A DNA stretch of 64,000 bases from [Eubacterium] siraeum (GCA_025150425.1 CP102281.1:2232001-2296000), one strand, 5' to 3'; positions 24,615 to 34,893 are shown, numbered from the stretch's first letter. The notes: generated by a model from the sequence alone, not told the origin. Made by a program: numbers and translations.

Positions 24615-25259
24615 TTATTCACTCTTTATATCACTATGCTCGTGGGTGCTTTCCTTAGCTATCTCACTAAGCTTCTTTCTGTCCTCTTTGGCTATTGTTT
24701 CATTGTGAAGCCACATCTTTATAAGCGCTATCGAATAAAGAATACCGGAAAGAAGCATTACACCTATACAGATAAGAATGAGTAAGGATGATGCAGGCGA
24801 GCCCTCCGGGAATACTCCGGGGAAGAAAAGCAGAGCCAGTACTGCGATATAGATAATAGCCGTGCAGACCTTGCCGTACCAGCGTGCGCCGTCAAGCTTT
24901 GTCTGCTTTGTCTTTAAAAGCACAAGTCCCATGATTGCCATAAAGCCGTCCTTCAAAAGCCATATAGCAAGCAGTATCCACATCAGCGGATAATTTATCG
25001 CTATGCAAAGGAACAATGTTCCCTGCGTCAGCTTGTCGGCAAGCGGATCAAGGAATTTGCCGAACTCGGTTATCATATTGCATCGCCGTGCTATCTGCCC
25101 GTCAAGGAAATCGGTAATTCCCGACGCTACGACAACTGCGGCGGCAAGATAATACTCTCCGCTCGTGCCTGCGGTGACATATAACCATACAAATATCGGG
25201 ATAAGCAATATTCGCACAAAGCTCAGTATGTTCGGAATTGAAAATATATCTTTTTTCAT
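24615..25259 (-). CDS. pgsA: CDP-diacylglycerol--glycerol-3-phosphate 3-phosphatidyltransferase
   Basis: 214 residues from the ATG at 25259 (MKKDIFSIPNILSFVRI), behind GAGGGGTGAG; a longer in-frame extension has no support. The CDP-alcohol phosphotransferase motif is intact: DGQIARR(x8)GKFLDPLADK near residue 60. Four to five membrane helices. It makes phosphatidylglycerol-phosphate, the entry to anionic phospholipids. The charged tail (EDRKKLSEIAKESTHEHSD) is slightly longer than usual. Confidence 0.9.
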   Translation of the reverse strand: MKKDIFSIPNILSFVRILLIPIFVWLYVTAGTSGEYYLAAAVVVASGITDFLDGQIARRCNMITEFGKFLDPLADKLTQGTLFLCIAINYPLMWILLAIWLLKDGFMAIMGLVLLKTKQTKLDGARWYGKVCTAIIYIAVLALLFFPGVFPEGSPASSLLILICIGVMLLSGILYSIALIKMWLHNETIAKEDRKKLSEIAKESTHEHSDIKSE

Positions 25260-25462
25260 CGGCTCACCCCTCTTGTTACATTGAAAAAAAGCTAACTTAA
25301 TTCGACTGATTCTGCAGATTAATGCTATAATTATACTACAGAAAGCCGAAAAAATCCATATTTGCAAGATAATTTTGTAGGATTAAACGAAACTCGGTAA
25401 TAAATTCACGGTTTTGTGTGATTTTTGCTTAAACAATTACAACTATTTTTCGTCTGCAAGAA

Positions 25463-25786
25463 TTATTGCCCCGAAATAAGCGAGTAATACACTTTGTAAA
25501 GCTCCTGCGTTGAATTTTCAAGAAAATAATAGTGTGCTATGTACGGAACAAGAAGTACAAGCAGAAGCACCGACAATGCAAGAAAATAAACATTTATCGA
25601 CACCAGTATCAGCGACAGCAGGAAGAATATCGCAAAGCTCATCGTTACTATGAGGTGGATAAGCCTTTCGTGCTGATAGAAGCCTATCCTTACAAGAAGC
25701 TGCTGTGCAAGCGCTTCCTTGTCAACGTCAGGGTCTGCCGCCTGCTGTTTTATATATTCCTTATATTCTTTGATTTCATTTTTCAT
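25463..25786 (-). CDS. small two-helix membrane protein
   Basis: 107 residues, unrecognised. An N-terminal charged helix (about 1-38) precedes two hydrophobic segments (about 42-62 and 66-88). It starts 23 bp after rnhA and is probably the last gene of the ATPase-rnhA run. It could be an accessory subunit but no evidence links it to the ATPase. Confidence 0.6.
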   Translation of the reverse strand: MKNEIKEYKEYIKQQAADPDVDKEALAQQLLVRIGFYQHERLIHLIVTMSFAIFFLLSLILVSINVYFLALSVLLLVLLVPYIAHYYFLENSTQELYKVYYSLISGQ

Positions 25787-25809
25787 AAAAACGCCTTCTT
25801 TTCGGCTTA

Positions 25810-26259
25810 TTATAATGCGCTGTAGTAATCACGCATTTTTACTGCGAGCCTGTCGCAACGTTCATTTTCGGGGTGTCCTGCGTGGCCTTTTATCCAGCGG
25901 AATTCCACATCGTGCGTATCGAGCAGCGGAAGCAGCCGCTCCCACAGATCGACATTAAGTGCGGGTGTATTGTCGGACTTTTTCCAGCCTCTGCGTTTCC
26001 AGCCGTTCACCCAACCCTTTGTGACCGAATCCACAACATATTTGCTGTCGGTGGTAAGTATCACCTTGCACGGATATTTCAGTGCCGTCAGCGCCTCGAT
26101 AACTCCGGTGAGCTCCATACGGTTATTGGTGGTATGCTTTTCGCCGCCGCTCAGTTCCTTTTCTTTTCCGTTCCAACGGAGAATCGCACCGTAACCTCCG
26201 GGACCCGGATTGCCGCTGCACGCTCCGTCGCTGAATATCTCAACTGTCGTTTCAGGCAT
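25810..26259 (-). CDS. rnhA: ribonuclease HI
   Basis: 149 residues, standard length. Catalytic carboxylates in place: Asp in [13 protein letters not shown] (residue 10), Glu in NNRMELTGV, Asp in LTTDSKYV, and Asp in NERCDRLA; the basic [12 protein letters not shown] loop is the substrate handle. Degrades RNA in RNA-DNA hybrids. Its start overlaps the end of the ATPase gene by 8 bp, implying translational coupling. Confidence 0.95.
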   Translation of the reverse strand: MPETTVEIFSDGACSGNPGPGGYGAILRWNGKEKELSGGEKHTTNNRMELTGVIEALTALKYPCKVILTTDSKYVVDSVTKGWVNGWKRRGWKKSDNTPALNVDLWERLLPLLDTHDVEFRWIKGHAGHPENERCDRLAVKMRDYYSAL

Positions 26260-28735
26260 TTTTATTTTCCTTTCCGGCTTTTCTTTTTGCCGACATTTTT
26301 ACAAACACATCTTTCCAGTACCGCTGGAACACCAGCAGATTATCGGTTATATGCCGTTCAAAGAACGAGGACAGAGCCTCTATAAGAACAGTTGCGCCCA
26401 TAAGGATTCCTGTCATAACTATCATTTCAAAGCACATAGGCTTAAGGTCGAGCAGGAAATCACGCAATATGAATATATCAGCCGTAAATCCGCCTATCAG
26501 GAAAATAAACAGACCTATTTTCCACGGCTTGAAGGGCATACAAACCTTGAACAGTATCACGAACGCCGCAAAACCTATGCATATGGTTGACATTGTTTCA
26601 ATGCTGTAATCGAAGGTTTCTCTCGGAATTATATCCATCCAGCCCGAAATATAGCGCATAAGCACTATTCCGACAAAATTGAACGTTATCAGCAGTCCGT
26701 GCATTATGGATCTCGGCAGGACATTTTCTATAAATTCGCCCTTTACACGCTTGAAGTTAGGCTCCATAGCAAGTAAGAACGAGGGTATGCCGTTTGTAAA
26801 CATATTAATCTGCGTAAGCTGTATTGCCTGAAGAGGATAGCCCATAGGCACAAAGCAGAACATAAGCGCCGCTAAAAACGAGTATACGGTTTTGTAAAGG
26901 AACAGCACGCTTGAACGTTCGATATTGTTTATAGAGCGTCTGCCCTCGCCTACTATCTTCGGCATTGAAGCAAAATTGCTGTCAAGAAGGACAATATTTG
27001 ACACATTTCGTGCCGCATCGCTTCCGGATTGCATAGCTATAGAGCAGTCGGATTCTTTCAGTGCAAGGACATCGTTTACGCCGTCGCCCGTCATAGCAAC
27101 CGTATGACCTTTGGCTTTAAGCGCCTTTACAAGTTCCAGCTTCTGATACGGCGTTACACGGCCGAATATCTTATACTTGTCAGCCGCCTCCCACAGTTCT
27201 TCATCGGTTGTTAATGTTGATGCGTCAACGTAATTTTCATAATGCTCAAGCCCTGCACGCTGTGCTACTCCAGAAACGGTAACGGGGCTGTCGCCCGAAA
27301 TAATTCTTATGTCAACGTCCTGCTCCGCAAAATATTTAAGCGTTGCAGGGGCTTCTTTTCTTATGCAGTCGGTGATTCTTACAAGTGCAACAGGAGTTAT
27401 ATTTTCGGGCAATGCGCCGCCCTCAACTTCGGGAGGCATATTGTCGCTGTGTGCAAACAATACAACTCTGTATCCGCCCTCAGACAGCGTCTTTATCTGT
27501 TCTCTCAGAGCATCTGTCATAGCATCGCCCAGAATAAATTCAGCCGCACCGAGAATATATGTTCCTTTATTCTCAAAAGCCGCAAGGCTCCACTTTTTCG
27601 CACTTGAGAAATGCACCGCAGTACTTGCCGACCATTCTCTTTCGGGCAGGAAACCGTCTTTTTTGTATCTGTCCATTACGGCAAGCGCAGTGGGGTTATT
27701 ATCGCCGAGCGCATATATCATCTCGCAAAGAGCTTTTTCGTGATCGCTGCCGTCAAGAGAGATAACGTCCGATACTTCCATTCTGCCCTCGGTTATCGTA
27801 CCTGTTTTATCAAGGCAGAGAACGTCAACTCTTGCAAGGGTTTCCACGCAGTACAGATCCTGCGCAAGCGTTTTGTTCGTTGCAAGTCTGATAACGCTTA
27901 CCGCAAGCACCATACTTGCCATAAGCACAAGACCCTCGGGTATCATGCCGATTATAGCCGACACTGTGTTTACAACGGCATCGGTGAACGTGTTATGTGC
28001 AAGAAGCATTTCCTTGCCGAACATCAGCAGTATCATCGGTATAATACATACGGAAATCATCTTCAATATATAGTTTATGCTTGCGAGCATCTTTGAGTTA
28101 TTCTTCTTGATATATTTTGCGCCGCTTGTTATCTTATTGGCATAATTGTCTGCGCCTATGCGGATAACCTGCGCCTTTGCATTTCCGCTTATCAGAAACG
28201 AGCCGGACAGTATCTCATCGCCCTTGTGCTTTACGATAGGGTCGCTTTCGCCTGTTATAAGGCTCTCGTTTACCTCGCAGTCGCCCTCTACCGCTATGCA
28301 GTCCGAGCAGACCTGTCTGCCTGCCGACAAAATCATTATATCGTCAAGAACAATATCCTTTACGGGTATAGTCTGTATTTCGCCGTTTCTCAGCACATCT
28401 GCTTTAGGTGCAGAAATAAGAGCCAGCTTGTCGATGGCTCTTTTTGAGCGTATTTCCTGGAATATACCTATTGCCGTGTTGCATATGATAACGCCTAAGA
28501 ACAGACAGTTCTTGAACGAACCTACCGCAACAACAAAAGCCGCCAGTATTATGTTGATAAGGTTGAAGAATGTAAGACAGTTATCCTTGAATATCTGCTT
28601 TACCGATTTGCTCGGTATATTGAAATCTCCGTTTACTTTTCCCTGTGCGATGCGGTCGCTTACCTCTTTCGAGGTAAGTCCCCCGCCGACATCTGTTGCA
28701 TTTTCAAGTGATATGCTTTTTTCGGCATTTGGCAT
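26252..28735 (-). CDS. cation-translocating P-type ATPase (CtpE-like, probable Ca2+/cation pump)
   Basis: 827 residues. Actuator motif SLITGESDP, phosphorylation motif [11 protein letters not shown], hinge [20 protein letters not shown], and M4 motif [11 protein letters not shown] as in calcium-type (P2) ATPases; ten membrane helices by hydrophobicity. No N-terminal heavy-metal domain. The M4 PEGL and overall size resemble CtpE-type calcium exporters rather than Mg or K pumps; specificity is inferred. C-terminal tail is very basic ([14 protein letters not shown]). First gene of a run with rnhA. Confidence 0.85.
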   Translation of the reverse strand: MPNAEKSISLENATDVGGGLTSKEVSDRIAQGKVNGDFNIPSKSVKQIFKDNCLTFFNLINIILAAFVVAVGSFKNCLFLGVIICNTAIGIFQEIRSKRAIDKLALISAPKADVLRNGEIQTIPVKDIVLDDIMILSAGRQVCSDCIAVEGDCEVNESLITGESDPIVKHKGDEILSGSFLISGNAKAQVIRIGADNYANKITSGAKYIKKNNSKMLASINYILKMISVCIIPMILLMFGKEMLLAHNTFTDAVVNTVSAIIGMIPEGLVLMASMVLAVSVIRLATNKTLAQDLYCVETLARVDVLCLDKTGTITEGRMEVSDVISLDGSDHEKALCEMIYALGDNNPTALAVMDRYKKDGFLPEREWSASTAVHFSSAKKWSLAAFENKGTYILGAAEFILGDAMTDALREQIKTLSEGGYRVVLFAHSDNMPPEVEGGALPENITPVALVRITDCIRKEAPATLKYFAEQDVDIRIISGDSPVTVSGVAQRAGLEHYENYVDASTLTTDEELWEAADKYKIFGRVTPYQKLELVKALKAKGHTVAMTGDGVNDVLALKESDCSIAMQSGSDAARNVSNIVLLDSNFASMPKIVGEGRRSINNIERSSVLFLYKTVYSFLAALMFCFVPMGYPLQAIQLTQINMFTNGIPSFLLAMEPNFKRVKGEFIENVLPRSIMHGLLITFNFVGIVLMRYISGWMDIIPRETFDYSIETMSTICIGFAAFVILFKVCMPFKPWKIGLFIFLIGGFTADIFILRDFLLDLKPMCFEMIVMTGILMGATVLIEALSSFFERHITDNLLVFQRYWKDVFVKMSAKRKAGKENKNA

Positions 28736-28767
28736 AATATAGGTTATATCCTTCCGTTAAAATAAAA

Positions 28768-30084
28768 TTATTCGGTATTGCTGCTGTCCAGGCTGTCTGT
28801 GATATTGCTTTCGTTATCGGGAGTGTCTGTACCGTTCAGATAATCGACATAATCCTTAAGCTCTTCATCGGGGTCCTTGCCGGCATAAACGTTTTTGGTA
28901 ACAGTTATCCCGTATTCCCAGAACCGAGCCGTCTGAGGCGTGTTCGGCATAGCATAGGAGAATGCCAGCTGATTCACAAATCCGTCCAGCTTTTCATCTA
29001 TATCCACGTTAGCGGCAGGCAGGGTTCCTGTCATCTTTACTCTGAGCCTCTGCATATCCTCGCTGAGAAGATAGCGTGCAAACTCGTCCGCCTCTTTCGG
29101 ATGCTCGCTTTTTGAGTACACATACATAACTCTGACACCTGCAATGGAATATGTATTGCTTCCGCTTTCAAAAGACGGAAGGTTTACTATGCCGTAATCT
29201 ATGCCGGAGGCATCGGCCTTGCTTACAAACCACGGTCCGTTCACAAGGAAAGCCGCATCGCCGTTAAGAAACAGATCGTCATAATCGTCATATTCAAAAT
29301 CCGTAACATTCTGCGGCAATATCTCCTGCATCTGTCCGAGAAGATCCATGCCGTATTTTGCGGATTCGTTAAGCAAGCCGTAGTCATTACCGCTCATCAG
29401 CTTATTCCCGTCCCTGCTCATCAGCATAGCAAGATAATATACCGTATCTGCGTGGAAAATAAAGCCGTATTTGCCGGGATAGAGCGTATTGAAGCCCTTG
29501 CTCCAGCCTATCATACCTTCCCACGTTGACGGAATATCATTCAGATCTACGAATTTCTTATTGTAGAAAAGGGCGTACGTTTCGCAGGAAACCGGGTAGC
29601 CGTACATAGTATCGCCGTACATCACGGAATCCCTTGCGAAAGTCATTGCCACTGTATTTACAAACGATGTGTCGATTGTCGGAAGTATAAGATCGTTGGC
29701 GATAAGCTCCCCTGCCATGTCGCAGGGAGATGCAAACAGATCCGGTCTTTTTACCGTACTGTTCTTATCCTTAAGATTTATTATAGCGTCGGGTATCTCT
29801 ACGTTGACATATTCAATCGTTATGTTAGGGTAAAGCTCGTGAAAGCTGTCTCCCGCTTTTCTGATAAATTCATCGGGGCCGTCCTTTGACTCCCATACCG
29901 TAAGCGTTATATCGTCCTTTGTCAGACTGCTGTTGGTGGCATACGGCTTTGACGTCGCCGTACCGTCAGGACGTGAGGTGTGCTGAGTTATAATATGGCT
30001 CCCTTCGGAACAGCCTGCTGTCATCATTGCCGGAATCAGCGCCAAAACAGCAAGAAAAACCGATACCGATCTTTTGTATTTCAT
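28768..30084 (-). CDS. ABC transporter extracellular solute-binding lipoprotein (family 1), orphan
   Basis: 438 residues; start at 30084 behind AAAGGAGG. Lipobox ends MMTAGC. The fold matches sugar-type family 1 binding proteins (DDITLTVWESKDGPDEFI, FNTLYPGKYGF, DAAFLVNGPWFVSK, VYSKSEHPKEADEFARYLL). No transporter genes are adjacent, as for the first binding protein at 11255. The C-terminal tail after the domain is Ser/Asp/Thr-rich. Confidence 0.85.
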   Translation of the reverse strand: MKYKRSVSVFLAVLALIPAMMTAGCSEGSHIITQHTSRPDGTATSKPYATNSSLTKDDITLTVWESKDGPDEFIRKAGDSFHELYPNITIEYVNVEIPDAIINLKDKNSTVKRPDLFASPCDMAGELIANDLILPTIDTSFVNTVAMTFARDSVMYGDTMYGYPVSCETYALFYNKKFVDLNDIPSTWEGMIGWSKGFNTLYPGKYGFIFHADTVYYLAMLMSRDGNKLMSGNDYGLLNESAKYGMDLLGQMQEILPQNVTDFEYDDYDDLFLNGDAAFLVNGPWFVSKADASGIDYGIVNLPSFESGSNTYSIAGVRVMYVYSKSEHPKEADEFARYLLSEDMQRLRVKMTGTLPAANVDIDEKLDGFVNQLAFSYAMPNTPQTARFWEYGITVTKNVYAGKDPDEELKDYVDYLNGTDTPDNESNITDSLDSSNTE

Positions 30085-30147
30085 ATGATCCTCCTTTGCA
30101 CAATGCCTTGTGAAAAAGTCAAATCCTGTATTCACATCCATATTCTA

Positions 30148-30176
30148 ATTGTACAACAACTGTACGGTTTTGTCAA
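30148..30176 (-). promoter_or_regulatory. promoter for the second binding protein
   Basis: Minus strand: -35 TTGACA (30171-30176), 17-bp spacer, -10 TACAAT (30148-30153). Confidence 0.7.
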
Positions 30177-30188
30177 CCGCAACAGCAC

Positions 30189-30217
30189 TTGCAAAAATAC
30201 GGATTTTATGATATAAT
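30189..30217 (+). promoter_or_regulatory. promoter for the carboxypeptidase gene
   Basis: -35 TTGCAA (30189-30194), 17-bp spacer, -10 TATAAT (30212-30217). Back-to-back with the divergent promoter; the -35 boxes are only 12 bp apart. Confidence 0.75.
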
Positions 30218-30305
30218 TACATTAATTGTAACGTTTATATAAGTATTGCCGTACATCAAAACGGGGCTTACCGTCTGTACGGCTTATTTGAAAGGATATA
30301 AAAAT

Positions 30306-31994
30306 ATGGAGCCTGAAAAGAAGTACGAAACAAGCAGTATCGATGATATAAAGGCGCTGTTTGAAAAAAGAACGGACGATAATATAATTCCGCTTGACGA
30401 GCTTGACGGCAAATTCAAGCCAAAGCCTGCTGCAGCACCCGTCAAAGCGTCCTCACCACAATATCCGAAAAGGAAAACCTCAGCGCAGAAAAAACGTAAC
30501 CGCCTGATAGCGAATATTATGATATACAGCGGTATAGCCCTGCTGATAATAATGTGTGCCATACTTGTAACGCTGATTTTCACAGGCAATAACGGCGACA
30601 GCATAAAAGGGCTTGAGATAACAAACAGCGGTGATATTACACTGCGTATCGGTCATTCCGAAAAACTCAAAGTGAAAACCGAGCCGTCAGACACGGAATA
30701 TGCGCTGTCATATGTCAGTGCGGATACGTCTGTTGCGACCGTTTCGCTTGACGGAAAAATCACAGGTGTGTCGGACGGAAAAACCGAAATTACGGTAAGC
30801 AGCGGAGAGCTTTCCGACAGCATTATCGTTATTGTAAAGAAGGATATAATAGAAAAGCTCGATGTATCTCTTGCGGCTCTGTCGCTTGACGGCGGAGAGG
30901 AACAGAAGGTTACTGCAAAGCTGACTCCCTCTGACGCAAAGGATGTATCGCTCAGCTGGAAAAGTGCCGACACAGAAGTTGCAACCGTTGACAAGGACGG
31001 AAATATAAAGGGAGTGAACACGGGCGAAACAACCGTCACCGTTACCGACTCCGTAACAGGACTTTCAAAGGATATAAGCGTCACTGTGAACGGACTTGAG
31101 CTGCCCGATTCGATGGAATTTGACAAAAAGAGCGTTACTCTTGAGGTCGGAGAGGTATATAATTCCGTTTTAAAATTCTCGCCTGAGGATATTACACACA
31201 CAAGCGCCATATACTATACCAGTGACGCAACTATAGCCTCGGTAACAAACGAGGGCGTTATCACCGCAAAAAGCGAGGGTAGCTGTACCATTGAAGCGTA
31301 CTACGAAAATGATTTCCGACTTGTTGCTACTATGGAGGTGAATATCATAGATCCGTATGTAATAACACAGCCCGAAACAACCGTTCCCGAAACTCCGAAA
31401 CCCGAAACATCAAAGCCACAGGCATCCGAACCGCAGACCCCGTCATATAACGGCTCGCACAAAATGGAGGTTATAGACGGCATTACTTATTTTGACGGCG
31501 TTATGATAGCAAACAAGACATATACTCTGCCCGCAAGCTATAACCCAGGTGTTCAGCCTGTCGCTATGGACGCTTTCTACGATATGCAGGCTGCCGCCGC
31601 CGCTGACGGCATTTCGCTGTGGATTTTATCCAGCTTCCGTTCCTATGAGGATCAGGATGTTATATACAACCGCTATGTTGCGCAGGACGGCAGAGATGCC
31701 GCAGATACATATTCTTCACGGCCGGGTCATTCCGATCACCAGACAGGATACACTTTCGATCTTAATTCTCTCGAACAGGACTTCCAGTACGATCCCGCAG
31801 GTCAGTGGCTTGACAAGAACTGCTACAAGTACGGCTTTATCATCCGTTATCCTAAAGGCAAAGAAAGCTCCACAGGCTATATGTATGAACCGTGGCACGT
31901 CAGATACATCGGCGTAGACCTTGCCACAAAGGTAACGCAGAGCGGTCTTTCGCTTGAAGAATATTTCGGGATAACGTCACAGTATCAGGACTGA
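30306..31994 (+). CDS. membrane-anchored D-alanyl-D-alanine carboxypeptidase (VanY/M15B) with Ig-like domains
   Basis: 562 residues from ATG 30306 behind GAAAGGA. Order: cytoplasmic N-terminus (1-67, with SSIDDIKALFEKR), one membrane helix (about 68-91), three bacterial Ig-like group 2 domains (about 100-360; repeated SADTSVATVSLDGKITGV, SADTEVATVDKDGNIKGV, TSDATIASVTNEGVI), a Pro/Thr/Glu linker, then a peptidase M15B domain. Zinc ligands: His478 and Asp485 in the SDHQTG..FD motif and His531 in EPWHVRY. Trims stem peptides of peptidoglycan outside the cell; the Ig modules probably act as a spacer through the wall. Could confer D-Ala trimming relevant to glycopeptides, but nothing nearby looks like a van operon. 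Confidence 0.87.
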   Translation: MEPEKKYETSSIDDIKALFEKRTDDNIIPLDELDGKFKPKPAAAPVKASSPQYPKRKTSAQKKRNRLIANIMIYSGIALLIIMCAILVTLIFTGNNGDSIKGLEITNSGDITLRIGHSEKLKVKTEPSDTEYALSYVSADTSVATVSLDGKITGVSDGKTEITVSSGELSDSIIVIVKKDIIEKLDVSLAALSLDGGEEQKVTAKLTPSDAKDVSLSWKSADTEVATVDKDGNIKGVNTGETTVTVTDSVTGLSKDISVTVNGLELPDSMEFDKKSVTLEVGEVYNSVLKFSPEDITHTSAIYYTSDATIASVTNEGVITAKSEGSCTIEAYYENDFRLVATMEVNIIDPYVITQPETTVPETPKPETSKPQASEPQTPSYNGSHKMEVIDGITYFDGVMIANKTYTLPASYNPGVQPVAMDAFYDMQAAAAADGISLWILSSFRSYEDQDVIYNRYVAQDGRDAADTYSSRPGHSDHQTGYTFDLNSLEQDFQYDPAGQWLDKNCYKYGFIIRYPKGKESSTGYMYEPWHVRYIGVDLATKVTQSGLSLEEYFGITSQYQD

Positions 31995-32024
31995 CAGGAA
32001 AATTCAATACCGTATAAATTGAGA

Positions 32025-32062
32025 CGGTCACTGCGTAACAGCAATGACCGCCTTGTTTTTTA
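32025..32062. terminator. terminator between carboxypeptidase and PIN-like genes
   Basis: CGGTCActGC / GCaaTGACCG hairpin followed by a T-rich run on the plus strand (CTTGTTTTTTAT); the convergent PIN gene ends at 32060. Confidence 0.75.
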
Positions 32063-32635
32063 TTTCTGCCTCTTATCGCCCTTTTTATCGGTCAGCAGAG
32101 GCTTTATCAGTCTGTATATCTCACCTGCACGGGTGGTGCCGTATTTTTTCACGATACGGTTATTTATGCCCGACTTGGTAGTAAGCTCATTGATGCACTT
32201 CTCGACAAACTCAAGTTCATCACTGTTTGTTATCAGCTTTTCAAGCTCGGAATGAAGCCTGCTGTGTTCTCCGGATTCTTCAGCCTGCTCAAGTGAAACG
32301 GCACAGCAAACGTTCACGTTCTTCTCCTGCCAGAACCTTCCCACAAGCTCGAATGCCTTATCGTTTGAAATAATGCAATAATTCTCCTCGGGAGCCTCCC
32401 GTATCATATATCCGAGATAGGAAACAAGCTGAAAATCAAGCGCATTTTTCATTCCCACCTGCGCCTCGACATAGAATATATCGGCTTTGCTCTCGGTTAT
32501 TCTTTTGTGCATATTGAATGTCAGCACACCTGCGTGTTCACTGTAAAAGATATAGCACTTATCCTTCTCACCAAGCTGTTCGATACCCTTAAGCCCGTCT
32601 GAGTGAACATTTTCAAAGTCAATAAGATATATCAT
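32060..32635 (-). CDS. PIN-like domain protein
   Basis: 191 residues. N-terminus MIYLIDFENVHSDGLKGI with Asp6, a mid region SKADIFYVEAQVGMKNALDFQL and ISNDKAFELVGRFW gives the spaced acidic residues of the PIN/NYN nuclease fold. The C-terminal 70 residues are helical. Members act on RNA or are of unknown role. It starts 16 bp after the exporter ATPase gene, so it is transcribed with the glycan export pair although no functional link is known. Confidence 0.65.
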   Translation of the reverse strand: MIYLIDFENVHSDGLKGIEQLGEKDKCYIFYSEHAGVLTFNMHKRITESKADIFYVEAQVGMKNALDFQLVSYLGYMIREAPEENYCIISNDKAFELVGRFWQEKNVNVCCAVSLEQAEESGEHSRLHSELEKLITNSDELEFVEKCINELTTKSGINNRIVKKYGTTRAGEIYRLIKPLLTDKKGDKRQK

Positions 32636-32651
32636 AAATGCTCCTGTCGGT

Positions 32652-33410
32652 TTACATTTTTATGTTCTGCATATTGGTTACGGTACGGATATATCTGTCG
32701 TATTTGTCGCACACGGTATTCACATCACCGAAGGCTATCTGCTTTCCCTTATCAAGCCACAGCACCTTATTGCAAAGCCTGCGTACCTGCGGAAGCGAAT
32801 GTGAAACAAACAGGGTACAGCAACCGTTCTTGATTATATTCATCATAGTTGCCTCGCTCTTTGCCCTGAAAGCCGCATCGCCTACGGAAAGAACCTCATC
32901 AAGTATCAGAATCTCGGGCTCCATAAGGCAGGATATTGAAAAAGCAAGACGTGACTTCATGCCGGAAGATAACTGTTTGAAGGCTCTGTTTTCAAACTCG
33001 GTAAGCTCCGCATATTCAAGTATATCCTTGTACTTTTCGGTAACGAATTCCTTTGTATAACCGAGCATCGCTCCACGCAGAAAAACGTTTTCCTTTATTG
33101 TAAGGTCAGGGTCAAAGCCCGAGCCAAGCTCCAGCAGTGCCGCTATCTTTCCGTTTACGGTAACACTGCCCTTTGCAGGCTTCATAATGCCTGATATTAC
33201 TTTCAGGAGGGTCGATTTTCCTGCGCCGTTCGTGCCGATTATCCCGAGAAAATCGCCTTCGTCAAGGCTGAACGAAACATTGTCTACCGCAGTGAACTGC
33301 TCGGTCTTTATGTCCCTCTTTACCTTTTTGATAAGGTATTCCTTAAGTCCGATTTCTCTGAAATTGCTTATTGTATACTGAACTGTAACGTTTTTTACAT
33401 CAATTACCAT
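32652..33410 (-). CDS. ABC transporter ATP-binding protein for polysaccharide/teichoic acid export
   Basis: 252 residues. Walker A GTNGAGKSTLLKV, signature LSSGMKSRLAFS, Walker B ILILDEVLSVGD, H-loop FVSHSLPQV. The N-terminus (VKNVTVQYTISNFREIGLKEYL) and GVNG-type region are typical of the TagH/Wzt class. No C-terminal carbohydrate-binding domain as in Wzt, so the cargo is probably lipid-linked without terminal-cap recognition. Pairs with the permease 12 bp upstream. Confidence 0.88.
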   Translation of the reverse strand: MVIDVKNVTVQYTISNFREIGLKEYLIKKVKRDIKTEQFTAVDNVSFSLDEGDFLGIIGTNGAGKSTLLKVISGIMKPAKGSVTVNGKIAALLELGSGFDPDLTIKENVFLRGAMLGYTKEFVTEKYKDILEYAELTEFENRAFKQLSSGMKSRLAFSISCLMEPEILILDEVLSVGDAAFRAKSEATMMNIIKNGCCTLFVSHSLPQVRRLCNKVLWLDKGKQIAFGDVNTVCDKYDRYIRTVTNMQNIKM

Positions 33411-33422
33411 TTATATTCCTCA

Positions 33423-34733
33423 TTAATAATAATAAACGAACTTCTGCTCTGTCTTGCTGTGGATGAAATATCCGATGCCGAGCATACCAAGCGCAAACGA
33501 CAGACAGATAATATGCTCCGTTAAACTCGGAACGGATGCCTGCATAACAAGCTGACGCATATATGATATATAATGATATACCGGGTTTACATTGAATATG
33601 AATCTCAACTCCTCGGGGAAGTGCTTGACTTCATAGAAGATAGCCGACATGTACATCAGAAGCATTGTGAATATCTGGTAAAGATACTGCATATCCCTGA
33701 AGAACACGAAAAGTGCGGACAGGATATAGCTCATTCCTATATTGAAAATAATCAGACAAAGTATCGGGTAGATTATCAATAAAAGATGCAAGCCGAAGGT
33801 TATCTTGCAGAATACCATAAATGCAAAATAAACAATCAGTGTAAGAAGGAAATTGAAGGTTGCCGCAGAGTTGGACGACAGCACAAAAAGGCTTTTAGGT
33901 ACTTTGACTTTTGACAATATTGCCCCGTTTGAATACATCGAGAACATACCGTTAGTAGTCGCATTGGTGAAGAAGTTGAACATCAGAGTACCTGTGAGCA
34001 GGTAGATTACAAATCCCGAATCAAGACGGTGGAATATATATCCGAACACAAAATACTGAACAAGGAACGTCAGAAACGGTGAAATTATGCTCCACAGCAC
34101 GCCGAGAAGCGTTCTTTTATATTTCTTCTTGAAATCACGCTTTGTCAGCTCTTCAAAAAGGAATCTGTACTGCTTCACCTTTTGCTTGAAGGTCATATTC
34201 GCACTTGTATTGATAGATACGCTTACCTTTTCGGCTTTTTCCTTAGGCTTTTCATCTGCGTTTCCGAATATGGTCTGAGGCGGTTTCTTAGACTTTTTCT
34301 CTGCCTTTAACGCAGGATTTTCCTTTGCCGGTGCAACGCTGTCATGCGACGCATTCAATCTATGCTTTACAGGCTTTTCATCATCGTCAAACTCAGAAAG
34401 CCTTTTGTAATGTGCATCATTGTCCGGTTTTTTTGCTTTTGGGGACTCTGCCGCTTTCGGTGCCTGCTGTGCAGGTTCTTTCGGCCTTCTCTGTCCTTCA
34501 CCGACAACACCCTTCAGATGCTGAAGGTTCTTTGCGGATATTTCAATGGTATTTTCTTTACCCTGTGTTTTTTTCTTTTCATCTATAGAATTAAGTATCA
34601 TGGTCGCACCCGGCGCTGACTGTGACGGTGCTTTCTTATCCGCAGAGCCTGCACTTTTTGCGGTTTCCTTGCTTACGTCCTTGTCGCTGCCGATTTCAGC
34701 CAGTATATCATCAATACTGAATTTATCGCTCAA
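33423..34733 (-). CDS. ABC-2 type polysaccharide exporter permease with 180-residue N-terminal extension
   Basis: 436 residues; normal TagG/Wzm permeases have about 260-280. The permease proper starts near residue 182 (KQYRFLFEELTKRDFKKKYKRT) with six membrane helices to the end (KTEQKFVYYY). Residues 1-180 are hydrophilic, Lys/Ala/Glu/Pro-rich and probably disordered, opening with FSIDDILAEIG. Start is a TTG (34731-34733) with AAGGGG upstream; a stop a few codons before blocks any longer frame. The extension would sit in the cytoplasm beside the ATPase. Confidence 0.82.
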   Translation of the reverse strand: MSDKFSIDDILAEIGSDKDVSKETAKSAGSADKKAPSQSAPGATMILNSIDEKKKTQGKENTIEISAKNLQHLKGVVGEGQRRPKEPAQQAPKAAESPKAKKPDNDAHYKRLSEFDDDEKPVKHRLNASHDSVAPAKENPALKAEKKSKKPPQTIFGNADEKPKEKAEKVSVSINTSANMTFKQKVKQYRFLFEELTKRDFKKKYKRTLLGVLWSIISPFLTFLVQYFVFGYIFHRLDSGFVIYLLTGTLMFNFFTNATTNGMFSMYSNGAILSKVKVPKSLFVLSSNSAATFNFLLTLIVYFAFMVFCKITFGLHLLLIIYPILCLIIFNIGMSYILSALFVFFRDMQYLYQIFTMLLMYMSAIFYEVKHFPEELRFIFNVNPVYHYISYMRQLVMQASVPSLTEHIICLSFALGMLGIGYFIHSKTEQKFVYYY

Positions 34734-34852
34734 TCGTAATTCAACCCCTTAATATTAGCTTATCAGCATAGTTATTCCAAACATCAAAATATAATTCAAT
34801 TTTACCACATTCACCTGTATATTACAATATGCAATTGCAACAAAGAAAAAAA

Positions 34853-34882
34853 TTCAAAAAGTACCGCATTATGCAAAATGCG
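34853..34882 (-). terminator. terminator after the GT2 gene
   Basis: Minus strand CGCATT / AATGCG hairpin followed by GTAC and a T run. It separates the glycosyltransferase genes from the exporter genes, which need their own promoter in 34734-34850 (very AT-rich, no clear boxes). Confidence 0.6.
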
Positions 34883-34893
34883 ATGCAGTCCGA

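Noticed and set aside
30306-31994. VanY as part of a vancomycin-resistance operon
   Set aside because: No vanR/S/H/A/X-type neighbours; Ig-like spacer domains point to a general wall enzyme.
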